64,000 nt of DNA from Paralithodes platypus (GCA_032716605.1 CM064552.1:3471608-3535607); one strand, 5' to 3'. Counted from the first letter of the stretch, positions 21,616 through 32,256 are shown. Notes: generated from the sequence alone by a model not told the origin. Translations and numbers: made by a program.

Positions 21616-22322
21616 TGAACCAAATATTCCCACTTCCCCTAGTATTGACATTCTCGGTGTAACATTAACTACTAACTTGAGCTGGACACATTATGTTAGA
21701 AGCATTGCTAAGAATGCCTCTAAAAAACTGGGACTCCTGTACAGAGTTCGAGAATTCTTCACTGACGATCAGTTGGCCGTAATATATAAAAGTCATGTGC
21801 GTTCTCAGATGGATTACTGTTCACCTCTGTGGGGTGGAAGTGGAGTGGTTGCATTGAGGCAGTTGGACAAAATTCAAAATAAAGCTATTAGATTAATCAA
21901 TAACCCTGCAATCACACAGGACCTTCCTACATTATCCATACGAAGAAACGTTGCATCCCTTGCATTATTCTACAGATATTTTCACAGCAATTGTTCCGAG
22001 GAACTTGCTTCAATTGTGCCGCCTCTCCATATCTTTCCCCGTAGAACTAGGGCAGCTGAGAGCGCCCATGAATTTACACTTTCTCCTCCACAATGCAGAA
22101 CTTCTGCTTATCAGAGTTCATTTATCCCCAGAGCTACTGTACTACTCTTTGGAATTCACTTCCCTCGAATTGCTTTCCACAAACTTACAATCTACAAATG
22201 TTTAAATCCAGTTGTTACAAAAATTTTATGAATGGAGGATGCCTTTAGGCACATGGACCTTTTTGTTTTATCTGTGTTTTTCCTTCCTCCGTTCATTGTC
22301 TGTTAAAAAAAAAAAAAAAAAA
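21616..22322 (+). pseudogene. LINE C-terminus with poly(A), probably of the LINE D type
   Basis: The frame starts IDILGVTL and runs through LGLLYRVREFFTDDQLAVI, MDYCSPLWGG and LDKIQNKAIRLINN to 22231. A shift near 22150 restores the usual LINE ending LWNSLPSNCFPQTYNLQMFK. A run of 19 A (about 22304-22322) closes it. This region normally follows the YADD part of RT. Its content begins roughly where LINE D (12240-14493) breaks off, so the two could be halves of one insertion separated by later events, but the joining segment is not visible. Confidence 0.75.
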
Positions 22323-22439
22323 ACTACTCACACTCTGTGGCTGCACCCCTTTGAAAGACCCTAACCTTACTCTTCCCCATATAGTACAATGCCTTATTAT
22401 AGCCCAAATGCTTCAGAACTTGGCTTTTATTTCATAATT

Positions 22440-22665
22440 TTACTTACAGTAATTAAGCGTTATTTCCACATAGCGATTATGATTAGTTCTTTTGCATATA
22501 CAGTATATTGTGTCGTCCCAGTTTTTGTTTCTTTATTTTTCAAGTTTTACAGTATAATTTATAGATTCAAAGAATCTATTTGGTGTAAGGTTTTATACTG
22601 TATATTGTGTTGTCCCTGTTATGGTTTGTTTATTTTTAAAGTTTTACATTACATTACAGTATAAC
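22440..22665 (+). repeat. R3 repeat, two partial copies
   Basis: AAGCGTTATTTCCACATAGC and two GTCGTCC/TTGTCCCTG...TTTGTTTATTTTT endings. Confidence 0.75.
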
Positions 22666-23050
22666 GACTGTACAGTTGCCCACCAAGTTTGTTCCTCGTC
22701 GTGATCTTGTATATGAAAGTAAAATTAGTATGAATTTATTGCGAGTGATGTTTCTTGAAAATATCCCCCGCCACAACCTAACAAACAAATTCTACAACAC
22801 AAACATGCACAACAACACAAAAAGATGGCTGGCCAACTTCTTAGCAGGCAGATGTGCACACGTATCGTTTGCCGGTCAGTCATCTAGCATTAGAAATTTC
22901 CCAAACGGAGTCCCGCAAGGATCCATCCTGTCGCCCGCACTCTTCAATCTGTACATGCATGATATAAATACACCAAATTCACCCCAAATAACCATAGCCT
23001 CGTACGCAGACGACATAACACTCACAAGCACGCACCAAAACCCAGACACA

Positions 23051-23893
23051 GAGTGACAGATGAAAACAGTGGTAGGGAATTACAGAGGGATTTGGATAGG
23101 ATAGATCAATGGAGCAAGAAGTGGAAAATGGAATTCAACACAAATAAATGTCATGTAGTGGAAATGGGAGTAAGTAAAAGAAGGCCTCATATGGAATATA
23201 AGTTAGGAGAAAACACTATTAGCCCACCAGAGAAAGAAAAGGACTTAGGGATAACTGTTAGGGGTGATCTTTCACCTGAGAATCATATTAATAAGATAGT
23301 GGGAGAAACATATGGACTGCTAAACAGAATAAAAATAGCCTTTAACTATATAAACGAGGAGATGCTAGAGAAAATAATAAAAACATTGGTGAGACCAAGA
23401 CTGGAGTATGCGGCATTGGTGTGGGCACCACATCTAAAAAAGCATATAAAGAATCTGGAGAAGGTTCAGAGAGCTGCAACTAGGATGATACCAGAACTGA
23501 GAGAATTACCATATGAGGAGAGATTAAAGAAATTAGATTTACCATCTCTAATGGATAGGAGGGAGAGAGGCGATATGATTATGATGTACAAATGTGTGAG
23601 AGGACTCGAAAAGGTGGACAAGAAGGGTTATATTGTGAAAGATAATGGTAGAACTAGGGGGCATAGATATAAACTAATGAAAGGAAGATGTAAAGGAGAT
23701 GTGAGAAAGTATAGTTTCCCTTACAGAAGTATAAGTAAGTGGAATCAGTTTGAAGAGGAAGTGGTGTGTGCCAAAAACATTCATATTTTTAAGGCAAAGT
23801 TAGATAATTGTAACTCAGGAAGCGGGACAATACGAGCCTAAAAAGCTCAACTCATGTATACTACAAATAGGTAAATACAAATAGGTAAATACA
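23051..23893 (+). mobile_element. LINE B: CR1-like LINE inserted in LINE A
   Basis: A 5'-truncated copy starting after the YADD motif. Its frame (23053-23841, 262 residues, no internal lesion) carries DLDRIDQWSKKWKMEFN, KEKDLGITV, LVRPRLEYAALVWAPHLK, LEKVQRAATRMIPELREL, PYEERLKKLDLPSLMDRR and a FKAKLDN C-terminus, the usual CR1 order. The 3' end is two units of AAATAGGTAAATAC. The flanking ACAG at both ends (23048-23051 and 23891-23894) is a possible target duplication. Intactness suggests a recent insertion. Confidence 0.85.
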
Positions 23894-24046
23894 GCAACAA
23901 GACTCCTTCAAGACTATCTCGACACATTACATGAATGGTGCACTACAAACAGACTCAATTTAGCCCCAGCTAAATCCACTGCAACCCTCCTCACAAGCTG
24001 GACAGGAGAGCACGATTACGTCCCGGGACTCAACATAAACAACACA

Positions 24047-24076
24047 CCCCTAACACACACACACACACACACACAA
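24047..24076. repeat. (AC)n microsatellite inside the LINE A frame
   Basis: About 14 AC units between NNTPLT and KILGVTYD of the LINE A protein; the coding frame differs by one on either side. Confidence 0.9.
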
Positions 24077-25229
24077 AATCCTAGGAGTAACATACGACAC
24101 CCAAATGATATTCAAACAGCACACCACAAACACAGAAAAGAAACTGACACCCAGACTTAACACCCTCAGATCACTTGCCCACACAAAATTTGGACACATC
24201 AAAGAAACCACCACTACAGTCTATAAACAATACATAAGATCAGTTATGGAATACGCAAGCCCGGCCTGGGCTTCTAACCTAGCTGAAACACACCATAAGA
24301 CCTTACAGACTATTCAACATAAAGCCCTGAAAATCATCACAGGATGCACAGCTACTACACCCACAGATCATCTATATCAAGAAACCAAAGCCCTCAAAGT
24401 CAAAGATCATCTAGACATGAGAGGCACTCAATTCTTGGCAGCAGCCTCCACGAATCAACAACACCCACTACACTACATGGCAACACACCCACAGACACCA
24501 AGAAATATCAAAACAACACCCAGCACACGCTATCACACACAAATACTGTCTTCTCTCCCTCCCTGCCCACCCCAAACCAACTTCCGGAAGCACATCCATA
24601 CTCATATCACTCGCCGTTCCATCCACTCACTCATAGACAACACGCAGCTGCAAGCACGACCTCCCGAAATCCATCCTTCTGAATCCTCCCTTCCTCGCGA
24701 GGACAGAGTCCACCTGGCCAGGCTGAGATGCGGGCACCATCCAGCTCTTCTGAGCTATCAGAAGAGACTGGATGACTCCGTCGTCGACACCTGCCCGGGT
24801 TGTAACACAGCACCCCATACCATTAAACACATCATAGAACAATGCATTTCACACAACCACTTACGCCAACAACACAATATATACTCTTTGAGAGCTCTGT
24901 GGGAAAGCCCGACCGTGGCCATGGCCTTCCTTAGGGACTCGGGGCGGTTAGGCCAGGCAGCTTAGGAAACAACAACATCAGTTGACTATACTCCGTTTCT
25001 TCTCAGGTGGCTATAAATTGAATCACTTAGCAGGTAATTTCCCTATACTTAATAAAAAAATATGAAACTACTATGTCTCCATGATAATACGATCAAGTTT
25101 ATATAATTACCACCATATTTCACTTCAAAATCTTCAAAATAACTGACAAATCTTGATGTGAACTTTGCAATTTACCGCTAGTTGAAAAGAGACGGCGTTT
25201 TAGTCAGATGAGTTAACCACTGCATAACT

Positions 25230-25280
25230 GGCTGTTCGGCCAGGCAGCTTAGGGAACAACAACAACAACAACAACCACTG
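25230..25280 (+). mobile_element. SINE-T / LINE A 3' tail fragment
   Basis: GCTGTTCGGCCAGGCAGCTT followed by AGGGAACAACAACAACAAC, only the last 50 bp of the family. Confidence 0.75.
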
Positions 25281-25425
25281 CATAAGAAACTACACTCGTA
25301 ATTCAATCGTGCACATTATATTTCCATGCATAAGATCACAGGGAGGAACTGAACTTATGTGGACAACTGTACATGTGTTGACATTAATGTAGTACTGTAT
25401 TGAGTTTATAATGTAAAACTTGCAA

Positions 25426-25540
25426 AATGTATGTATGTATAATTGTATATACTCTGGCACTTACCCCAGTTTTTATATTTTTATGTATTTATTTGTTGTC
25501 GTTTTGGGGGAGTCGACTCAAGACAGAGCCAAAATTATGT
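25426..25540 (+). repeat. R4 repeat (marker GACTCGAGACAGAGCC)
   Basis: GTATATACTCTGGCACTTACC followed by a T-rich tract and GTCGACTCAAGACAGAGCC, the order seen in all R4 copies. Confidence 0.7.
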
Positions 25541-25616
25541 ATAAATTATCTATAATCTTGGAAAATTATCTATAAATTCTCTATACATGACAGCTAACTA
25601 CATTATATCCTCCACA

Positions 25617-25731
25617 GATTGTTGGTGGGCTCCATGATGTACAACCGTTTAGGACATAATCACAAGAGGACACTATGGTACTGTACTTCCATCGGATGCA
25701 ACTGTTTCACCATATAACAACTCTCATGGTA
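25617..25731 (+). other. Diverged copy of the exon-like segment at 50259
   Basis: An acceptor-like CCTCCACAG precedes TTGTTGGTGGGCTCCATGATG and a segment with the words ACAACCGTT, AGAGGACAC and CATCGGATGCAACTGTTT, all shared with 50259-50387. Here the corresponding frame has a stop. Upstream sequence is also alike, so this is a duplicated segment or a repeat. Confidence 0.45.
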
Positions 25732-25775
25732 ATTATTAAAGTGTTTTTGTATGATTTTGATGTTCCCAAGTCCAA

Positions 25776-25885
25776 ATTGACGATAGTGCGTTGTTATGTG
25801 TGCGATTAGTTTGCTTGGGAAACAGATTAACTTGCTCATGTAGTAATATACACCCTATTTGGTGGATTGTGTTTTGTTATTTATA
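25776..25885 (+). repeat. R3 repeat, 5' half
   Basis: GACGATAGTGCGTTGTTATG through GTACACCC-like to GGTGGATTGTGTTTTGTTAT. Confidence 0.75.
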
Positions 25886-26722
25886 ATAAGATGGAAAGAT
25901 TATTGGTCCCCAAATAGCAGAGCTCCCCTGACTGCACCCTCCCCTTATTGACAACAAACTCCTGCTTAGGTTATAAAAACAATAAATTCACAGAATAATT
26001 ATTATATACTAATTTATGAAAATAGTTACAGTAGGCAGACTGTACATTGGCATCATACTAAAAATAATTGTAGAATCATAGTGGTGGAAACAATGGTGAA
26101 AAATAAAGAAATACTAACAATGTGAAGAAATAACCTCTAAATCAGTACCGTACCAGGATTGCCTATAAACAGTGATATAACATTATCATCATACAGGGAC
26201 ACAGGGTTATATAATATTAGCAATAAATAAACTTTGCTTTAGCCGCTACCACCACCACACCAGGCTAGGCCTAGGTCCTATAACATAATAATCATATGAA
26301 AGGCAAAACAATAGAAACAATAGAAGAAAACAGTAGTAACGATAATAAAAATAGTAGTAGTAAAAATAATAACACTGGGAAAATGATCACCTCTTAATCA
26401 GACTTATCAGAAATTCAAACTGTACCAGTAGGCCAAGGACTTATAACCAAGGACTTACCATATAACCATAAACCATTACTGTCATTATTTATACGGGGTT
26501 ACCATATCATATTCGCTGTAGATAAATATTTTTGTCACAAAACTACCACACCAGTCACTCACTGAGTCCCAAGAAAGTTGCAAGAATAAAACCCTGACAG
26601 CTCACAGTAGGCCTAGCCTATAATACCACACCCAACTGCCCCCCTCTGTCCAGTCCCACCCGAATACAACCTCTTCCAGCCGGTTGTCACTTGCTATACC
26701 CGTTGACTGCTCCTTGGACCTT
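25886..26722. other. AT-rich stretch, no gene seen
   Basis: About 830 bp without a convincing frame, splice-site pair or recognisable repeat. Confidence 0.5.
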
Positions 26723-27133
26723 GGTTGTTGTTGTTCCCCAAGCTGCCTGGCCGAACAGCCCCAAGGCCCCGAGCAAGACCAAGGCCATAACCGAGCGCCC
26801 CCACAGAACCCTCCCAGCCGACCACAATAAAGCATGGGTGACCGAAGCCACTCCATGGCGGGGAGCTGGGGAGGGTGACAGAAACGCCCGGGAAACCAAA
26901 GCCCCACCCAGGGCCCTGTGCCCCTCAGCAATTATGAAGAGAAAGCCGAGGGGCAAAGGAAAAAATGTGACGCTTTGGCTTCCAATCTTGGTAGATTGGG
27001 AGGTCAATCCACGGAAGAGACGCCGTCACTTGAGATCTAGAATATATAAGTAAAAGGAACAGTCAGAGTAAGCTATGGGTTTGGCAGAGATCGCTCAGTT
27101 CTCACTCTGATAGACCAGCCCATCACCAGCATG
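26723..27133 (-). mobile_element. SINE-T retroposon, 5'-truncated
   Basis: On the minus strand the element runs from GGGCTGGTCTATCAGAGTGA through CGTCTCTTCCGTGGATTGAC, CAATCTACCAAGATTGG and GGCACAGGGCCCTGGGTGG to the end GGCAGCTTGGGGAACAACAA with (AAC)n. The 5' part present in the 52333 copy is missing. The 100-residue frames inside are conserved between copies mostly because the nucleotide sequence is. Confidence 0.8.
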
Positions 27134-27385
27134 GTAGGTTAAATTGGATAGGTAGCTGTTTATATTCTGGCTCCCCTTCTCCCTCATGTTTACGGACTCA
27201 TACCTACACCTCTTTAACGCATTCAGGGCATGGTAGGTTAATTTGGGGAGGTAGTTGGTTATATTTTGAACCCCTTATCCTTCATGTTTAGCCCCCCTTA
27301 CTGCAGCAGGGCCTGGGGTTGGACTCACACCTACACCTCTTTAACACACTCAGGCCATGGTAGGTGTAGGGGGTAAGGTTTATAT
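27131..27385. repeat. Two tandem units of about 100-125 bp
   Basis: CATGGTAGGTTAAATTGG..., CCTTCTCCCTCATGTTTA and CATACCTACACCTCTTTAAC repeat once with about 85% identity by eye. Confidence 0.8.
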
Positions 27386-27656
27386 ACTAGTTTATGTATC
27401 TCATTTATTTAGTTTTGTTTTAGTTTCCTCCCTAGACCTCCATCAAGCTTAATAAAATCAAATATACCACATGTATTCATTACTTTCATTGATTTCATTA
27501 GTTAGGTTTATTTGTTAAATTAATTGGTGAGTTGGTGAAAACAAATATGAATTGGCGGACGTCCTTCCTAAGTGAATATAATTGTCTAATGGTTGCCAGA
27601 ATATAATAATAATAAATTCACCGGTACAGAGCGGGATAATTAGTCCTTTGTTGTAT

Positions 27657-27697
<41 letters not shown>

Positions 27698-27698
27698 T
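27657..27698. repeat. (ATT)n microsatellite
   Basis: About 13 ATT units, followed by a fragment of R4 (GAGGCACATACCCCATAGC). Confidence 0.95.
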
Positions 27699-28006
27699 TG
27701 TATATACAGTACTGAGGCACATACCCCATAGCTTGGGGTGGCTGAAAGTTGGTTGGTGGAGATAACATAATAATGAACACTTTACATGAAACTACTTGAA
27801 CCCCTTCAGGCTCTTGATGCATTTTGACATTTTTTTCTGGCTAGAATTAGACACTTTTATGCAGCTTAGGAAGGATCTGTGGGATTTCAAAGGGTAAACA
27901 CCATGGATAAAAAACACCATCTGAGGAAGAGCACTTTATTGACAACGTTTCGCAGATAGCTTCATCAGGTCACTCGTAAGGTCACGGTAAACACCATCTC
28001 TATTAA

Positions 28007-28101
28007 CCCTCTGATTTCCATATACCCTTCCGAATCTGAATAAAATCGTCAAATAATAGCCAGAGAATATAAATGAAATGAGTCATCGGGGTCAGAGAGG
28101 G
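28007..28101. mobile_element. 95-bp TTAA-flanked hairpin MITE
   Basis: TTAA (28003-28006), then CCCTCTGATTTCC on the left and GGTCAGAGAGGG on the right, then TTAA (28102-28105). Member of the short TTAACCCTYT hairpin family also seen at 44824-45032 and 59532-59649. Confidence 0.75.
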
Positions 28102-28105
28102 TTAA

Positions 28106-28534
28106 GTGAACAGGGTTGCCTAGAGCATCCTCCATTAGGACGTGAGACAGGCACCGCACTTCCTGTGGAGCACTCAGACTATAAATGTATGTATGCATGT
28201 ATGGGCTCGATCCGCTGACCATTTGATCAGCTGCCGTATGTATGTAATTAGTGCCCCCCTCCTACTACGCTCCTTGACGCAGTTGGGGGGCTTCGGGGCC
28301 GGCGACTGGAGCTTGGTGGGGGAAGGTTATGGATATTTCCTTCTCCCCTCAAGCTCCCGTTGTCGGCTTGACTAATTTTGCGTAGTTTTTCTTTCAGTTA
28401 TCCTTCGGGCAGCCTATACCATGTGCCACTCTGCCCTGGCTAGGATGTAGGCTCCTGACTTGATTTGTCTCTTCGGTCGCTGATACAATCGAGCTGACTC
28501 GATTCCCCTCAGTAGTACATTTTTGTGCATCTCG
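28106..28534. other. Unassigned, contains a weak inverted repeat
   Basis: CCGGCGACTGGAGCTTG near 28300 and CAAGCTCCCGTTGTCGG near 28350 are imperfect complements. No gene is seen. Confidence 0.4.
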
Positions 28535-28652
28535 CTGTGATTTTATTTTATTAAGCGTTATTTCCACATAGCGATATTGATAAGTTCTTTTGCATTCATC
28601 TTGTGTCGTCCCAGTTTTGGTTTGTTTATTTTGCAAGTTTTACATTATAATT
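28535..28652 (+). repeat. R3 repeat
   Basis: AAGCGTTATTTCCACATAGC through GTCGTCCCAGTTTTGG to GCAAGTTTTACATTATAATT. Confidence 0.8.
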
Positions 28653-28882
28653 AGTCCTGATCTCTCATGATCTCCCTTGATCACTTCTTGGTTGGTGCTG
28701 CAGTGTAGCAGTTCTTGCCTCATCCTTCGGCCCTGCCCTATAAGAGCTCTGCTGTGGAGTTCATGTGGTCCGGCTGAACTGATGAAATGGCGAGAAATGT
28801 CTGCGTGTCTTCACCTTCCTAGATTTGTTCACCTCCTGCCCTTCCCTATCTATCTTGACTTGATTAGTTGTCCATCTTAATC

Positions 28883-29021
28883 TGTTTTGATAGCATAATG
28901 TATAAGTACGCTGAATTTCGATGTGAGTATCCTAGGTTTGAGTCCTTGGAGTGCCACATGTAATTGTTGATTTAATTAATTGAGTTTAGAAGTAAAGTTG
29001 GTTGGTGAAAAAATATGAATC
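28883..29021 (+). mobile_element. SINE-B, tRNA-like SINE
   Basis: An A-box-like TAGCATAATG region lies about 35 bp upstream of the B-box-like GGTTTGAGTCC. It is followed by TTGGAGTGCCACATGTA, TTAATTGAGTTTAGAAG and TTGGTTGGTGAAAAAATAT. The same order recurs at least eight times in the window, so it is a SINE and not a tRNA gene; no cloverleaf can be completed. Confidence 0.8.
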
Positions 29022-29118
29022 TAATCGTTCGGGTCAGCCCTATGAGAGTTCTTTTGTGGAACTCGGTGGTCTGGTTAAACTATTATATAATTTTTTGTTT
29101 TTTAATAAGTGTTTGTCT

Positions 29119-29275
29119 ATTTTCTTGCAATGTCGGACTGGCAGAATTACCAACTAAAATACATTTTCTTGCAATGTCGGACTAGCAGAATTACCAACTA
29201 AAATACGGTTGTAGTACATTTATAAATACATAAAATATAATTCAGTATACTTTTTATCCATTACAAACCAAAAAT
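29119..29275. mobile_element. Pal-A internal fragment with a local tandem duplication
   Basis: GCAGAATTACCAACTAAAAT and ACGGTTGTAGTACATTTAT match the Pal-A interior. A 43-bp piece beginning TTTTCTTGCAATGTCGGACT is present twice in tandem (29119-29161 and 29162-29204). Confidence 0.7.
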
Positions 29276-29392
29276 GTTGTATGAATGTATAATACTGTAT
29301 ATAAACTCGGGTATAATTATGAAAAATTAGAAGACAATCTATAATGATATAATATATTATGTCTGTCTATCGTTGCTCAGGTCCTTTCCCCC

Positions 29393-29470
29393 CATTTTTT
29401 TTTTTACTGGGGGTGGTCGACTCGAGACAGAGCCCGAATAGGGACAATACAAAATAATATAAATTGGGGC
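29393..29470 (+). repeat. R4 repeat fragment
   Basis: T-tract, GGTCGACTCGAGACAGAGCC, CGAATAGGGACAATACA. Confidence 0.75.
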
Positions 29471-29592
29471 ATGGAATAGCGAGGGAGATCTGCACACCGT
29501 AGTATTACCATTGTACGTTTTCTTTATCATATATTTACAGGAAATGTTTATATTAAAACACTCAGATTTTGTGATGTTTCTTTATTCATGTA

Positions 29593-29803
29593 CAGTCGCG
29601 CTAATAAGCCATGTCCCGGCTGTCATTACGTTTGGCTCGCTCTGCGCTGTATTAATGTCTGTCAGATGTTGAATAGGATGGGTAAGTGTAGGAACATGTT
29701 TGTATATTTCACTCGATATGAAGAAATGAAGCTTCTTTATTGCTGATACCAATTATTGATCAAAACATACTTGGTGCCGAGACATCACTTATTAGCGCGA
29801 CTG
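29593..29803. mobile_element. Tc1/mariner-type MITE, copy 1
   Basis: TA-flanked, TIR CAGTCGCGCTAATAAG on both ends, with CATGTC next to it on the left and GACAT on the right. 211 bp, no transposase. Copy 2 is at 56741-56952. Confidence 0.85.
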
Positions 29804-29810
29804 TACTGTA

Positions 29811-30005
29811 TTTATGTATATACTCTAGCACTTACCCCAGTTTTCCTTTTGTATTTATTTTTGTTTTTTTAATTAATTTATTTATTTATTTATTTTTTAT
29901 GGGGGTGGCCGACTCTAGACAGAGCCCGAACAGGGACATCACAACACATAAAAAAAACAATGTACTGTACAGTATGTATGTATATACTGTACTCTGGTAC
30001 TTACC

Positions 30006-30036
<31 letters not shown>

Positions 30037-30120
30037 CTTTTTTTAAATATGGGGGTTGCCGATTCGAAACAGAGCCTGAATAGGGACATCACAACACAGA
30101 ACAAAACAATCACACACATC
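29811..30120 (+). repeat. Two tandem R4 repeats
   Basis: Two copies, each running TATATACTC-TGGCACTTACCCCA, poly-T, GGTGGCCGACTC/GGGTTGCCGATTC, AGACAGAGCC and GGGACATCACAACACA. Confidence 0.85.
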
Positions 30121-30360
30121 TAGGTCGTCAAGGAGAAATACCCAGAGAACCAGACCCATTTGGGGTCCCCAGCAAAAGATTCCCAGGTCCCAGATCCCCT
30201 GGAGAGACACCGATTTCCGCAGGCAGACTTGCAGCGAAGCTGTATCACCACAAGCCCGCCCACCATGCTTCCAGGCGCAACCTTCACTACCACCGGCTCC
30301 CCGGGCCAGACGCCTAACGGACTATTATCTAGTCCAACTGGCGCATGACCCTCTCTCCCA
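30121..30360. repeat. R4-associated flank
   Basis: AGGTCGTCAAGGAGAAATACC and CCCATTTGGGGTCCCCAGC recur in reverse at 45722-45790 beside an R4 copy, so R4 extends into this segment. Confidence 0.55.
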
Positions 30361-30394
30361 AATGACCGCGTTTACATTAGTATATTCACTAGCA

Positions 30395-30612
30395 TTCTCT
30401 ATTCATTCCTATTTATTACCACTTCTCTTGCCTGATCTATAGTAATTCCTTTATCTTTCAACACTTGTACACAGTCTCTCCATCTCAATGGAGGTCATCC
30501 TGCCCTTCTATCTCCCCTTGTATCCGACTCGCATATTCTCTTTGTAAGCCTTTCCTCTTCCATTTGTTCAACATGACCATACCAGCTCAGCACCCTTCTG
30601 TCCACTCTGGCC
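30395..30612 (-). pseudogene. LINE C-terminal fragment
   Basis: The minus strand reads RRVLSWYGHVEQMEEERLTK, ICESDTRGDRRAG, a stop in place of the Gly/Arg of the usual GRPP-x-RW, PPLRWRDCVQVLKDKGI and a terminal QAREVVINRNE. This is the C-terminal pattern of RTE-type LINE polyproteins. No RT remains. Confidence 0.75.
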
Positions 30613-31055
30613 GACAAACGTTCCAACTTCGGCTCCAACTTCCTTATGGCCTGAAACTATTGTTTTGGGCCACACCCCTCCCTCTAGTCAGAATGTTGGC
30701 TGGACGTCGAATCGGATGGCCCACCAGATAAAGTAACCAGAAAGAATGAGATATACTTTACCTCTTTGGTTCTTTGCATTGCTTCCCAAGCTGAATAAGA
30801 TCGTCTAATTACCATAGTGGAAATACTGTACAGTATAGTACAGTCAGGGTAAAAATATCTAGTTCCACCTTCATAACTAATTCACTCTCTTGATGTTCAC
30901 ACAATATTATCACTTGTGTTGTCCTCATAAGCTGCCAGACCAGTGTTAAGGATAAACGTTGAGGGAAAAAGCGCTCGTGTGATACCGGCTTTAGTGAGAG
31001 GGAAGAACAATGAATTAATGGAATAATAAGCTTAATAAGGTAGAACTAAATCTTA
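30613..31055. other. Unassigned sequence with a Pal-A end fragment
   Basis: CTCCAACTTCCTTATGGCCTG at about 30630 is a Pal-A terminus fragment. The rest shows no gene. Confidence 0.5.
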
Positions 31056-31145
31056 TGTATGTATGTATACTGTAAGCTATATACTCAGGCATATATCCCA
31101 TTGGTGAGAGTGGCCGACTCGAGACAGAGCCCGAACAGAAACCTT
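31056..31145 (+). repeat. R4 repeat
   Basis: TATACTCAGGCATATATCCC and GTGGCCGACTCGAGACAGAG. Confidence 0.75.
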
Positions 31146-31394
31146 GACCGAGACCACTTTCGCGTTCCCTCTCTGTCTCGTCGAGTAGGAGAATTTTACA
31201 AGGGGAGGAGGATTCCTAGCCTCCTGCCCATAGAAGGGAAAGTAGGACAGTAAAAGAGACAGACAGAAATGGCTAAAGCTGGGTAGAGTATGCCAAACAT
31301 CACATTTTGATTAGGACCAACCCTCCTAAAACAAACTACGGTAAACCTGACTTTTTGGACCGACAGCGATTTCAGTAAGTTTTAGTTTGTATTT

Positions 31395-31965
31395 TTTAAT
31401 TTTTCCTTCAGATATAGTGTTGTTTTACACTGAAGAGGAGCTGAAATGTGTATTTACCCATTATCCAACAATCTAAATTAAAATGTAAAACTTGCAAACT
31501 AAACAAACCAAAATAAACACACCCCCTACTAGTGGGGAGGGCTATGAAGTTCAGGGAAAATGAGGGGTTAAAAGCGTAAAAATACAATAATATAGCGTTT
31601 TGTATCAAAACTTGGCTCGGGTTTTCCCAAATTGCAAACCCATAAAACCCAATTTTGTGAATACCCGAGCCAACTTTTGACGAAAGCTGGCTCGGATTTC
31701 ACGGGGTGGAGTGGGTAGCCTAATATCTTGTGTTATAAAAATAGTCAACTTTGGGAAGACATTAGCCTAACCTAACCTATCCTAGTATTGTGGGTGGGGG
31801 CTGCTGCCCCCACACCCCCGCTGGTTGGGATAGGCTATTATTATTATTTTTTTTTTTTTTTTTTTTTTAATGTACTAGGTTATTAGCCTAACCTAACAAC
31901 CTTACCTAACCTAACCTAGTATATGGGTGGGGGCTCCTGCCCCCACACCCCCGCTGATTGGGTAC
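31395..31965. repeat. Larger repeat ending in two TAACC/GGGGGCTGCC blocks
   Basis: GATATAGTGTTGTTTTACAC, TTATCCAACAATCTAAA, GGGGAGGGCTATGAAG and TTGGCTCGGGTTTT link this segment to 19656-20290 and 38000-39310. It ends in the hairpin block at 31757-31833, and a second block follows at 31876-31963 after a T-tract. The second copy has GCTGATTGGGTA where the others have GCTGGTT. Confidence 0.65.
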
Positions 31966-32113
31966 TGGCTCAAAAACTTATTGTTTTACAGTATTTTTTT
32001 TTTTTTTTTTTTTCTATATTCCAACTTACTTCCTCTCGGGCATAGGCTGAGAGCCTTAACATTCACCGCTTTACAATGAACAGTGAAGCCTGTGAGGTCT
32101 TGTTCCAGTCTAG

Positions 32114-32256
32114 GGAGTGAGACATGTGAAGCACGTAGAGTACAACGAGCACCTGCCATCTTGCCTTCACATGAGGCACGGTGCTCACTCATGGCCCGAA
32201 ACGACCCCATCTCTGAAGCCACCTCCTTCCCGTGCTTCACTGTCTCACTCCCTACA
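32114..32256. repeat. Short hairpin sequence
   Basis: GGGAGTGAGACATGTGAAGC on the left and GCTTCACTGTCTCACTCCC on the right are near complements with about 100 bp between them. Confidence 0.6.

Larger units (their letters stand above)
22706..24985 (+). mobile_element. LINE A: Jockey/R1-like LINE, interrupted by LINE B
   Basis: RT part (22745-23050): KRWLANFLAGRCAHVSFAG, NGVPQGSILSPALFNLYMHD and SYADDITLTST. It is cut at GACACA|G by LINE B and resumes at 23894 with ATRLLQDYLDTLHEWC. An expanded (AC)n run at 24047-24076 inside the frame shifts the reading by one. After it ILGVTYDTQ opens the frame that runs to 24965 (RSVMEYASPAWASNL, ARLRCGHHPALL, CPGC-x8-H...C). The endonuclease and first half of RT are missing. 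The 3' end (GCCAGGCAGCTTAGGAAAC followed by AAC repeats) is shared with SINE-T elements elsewhere in the window. Confidence 0.85.

Noticed and set aside
27880..28000. Penelope-like element trace (GAAACGTTGTCAATAAA-like word on the minus strand)
   Set aside because: Only about 40 bp resemble sequence I associate with such elements; no RT or GIY-YIG motif is nearby.
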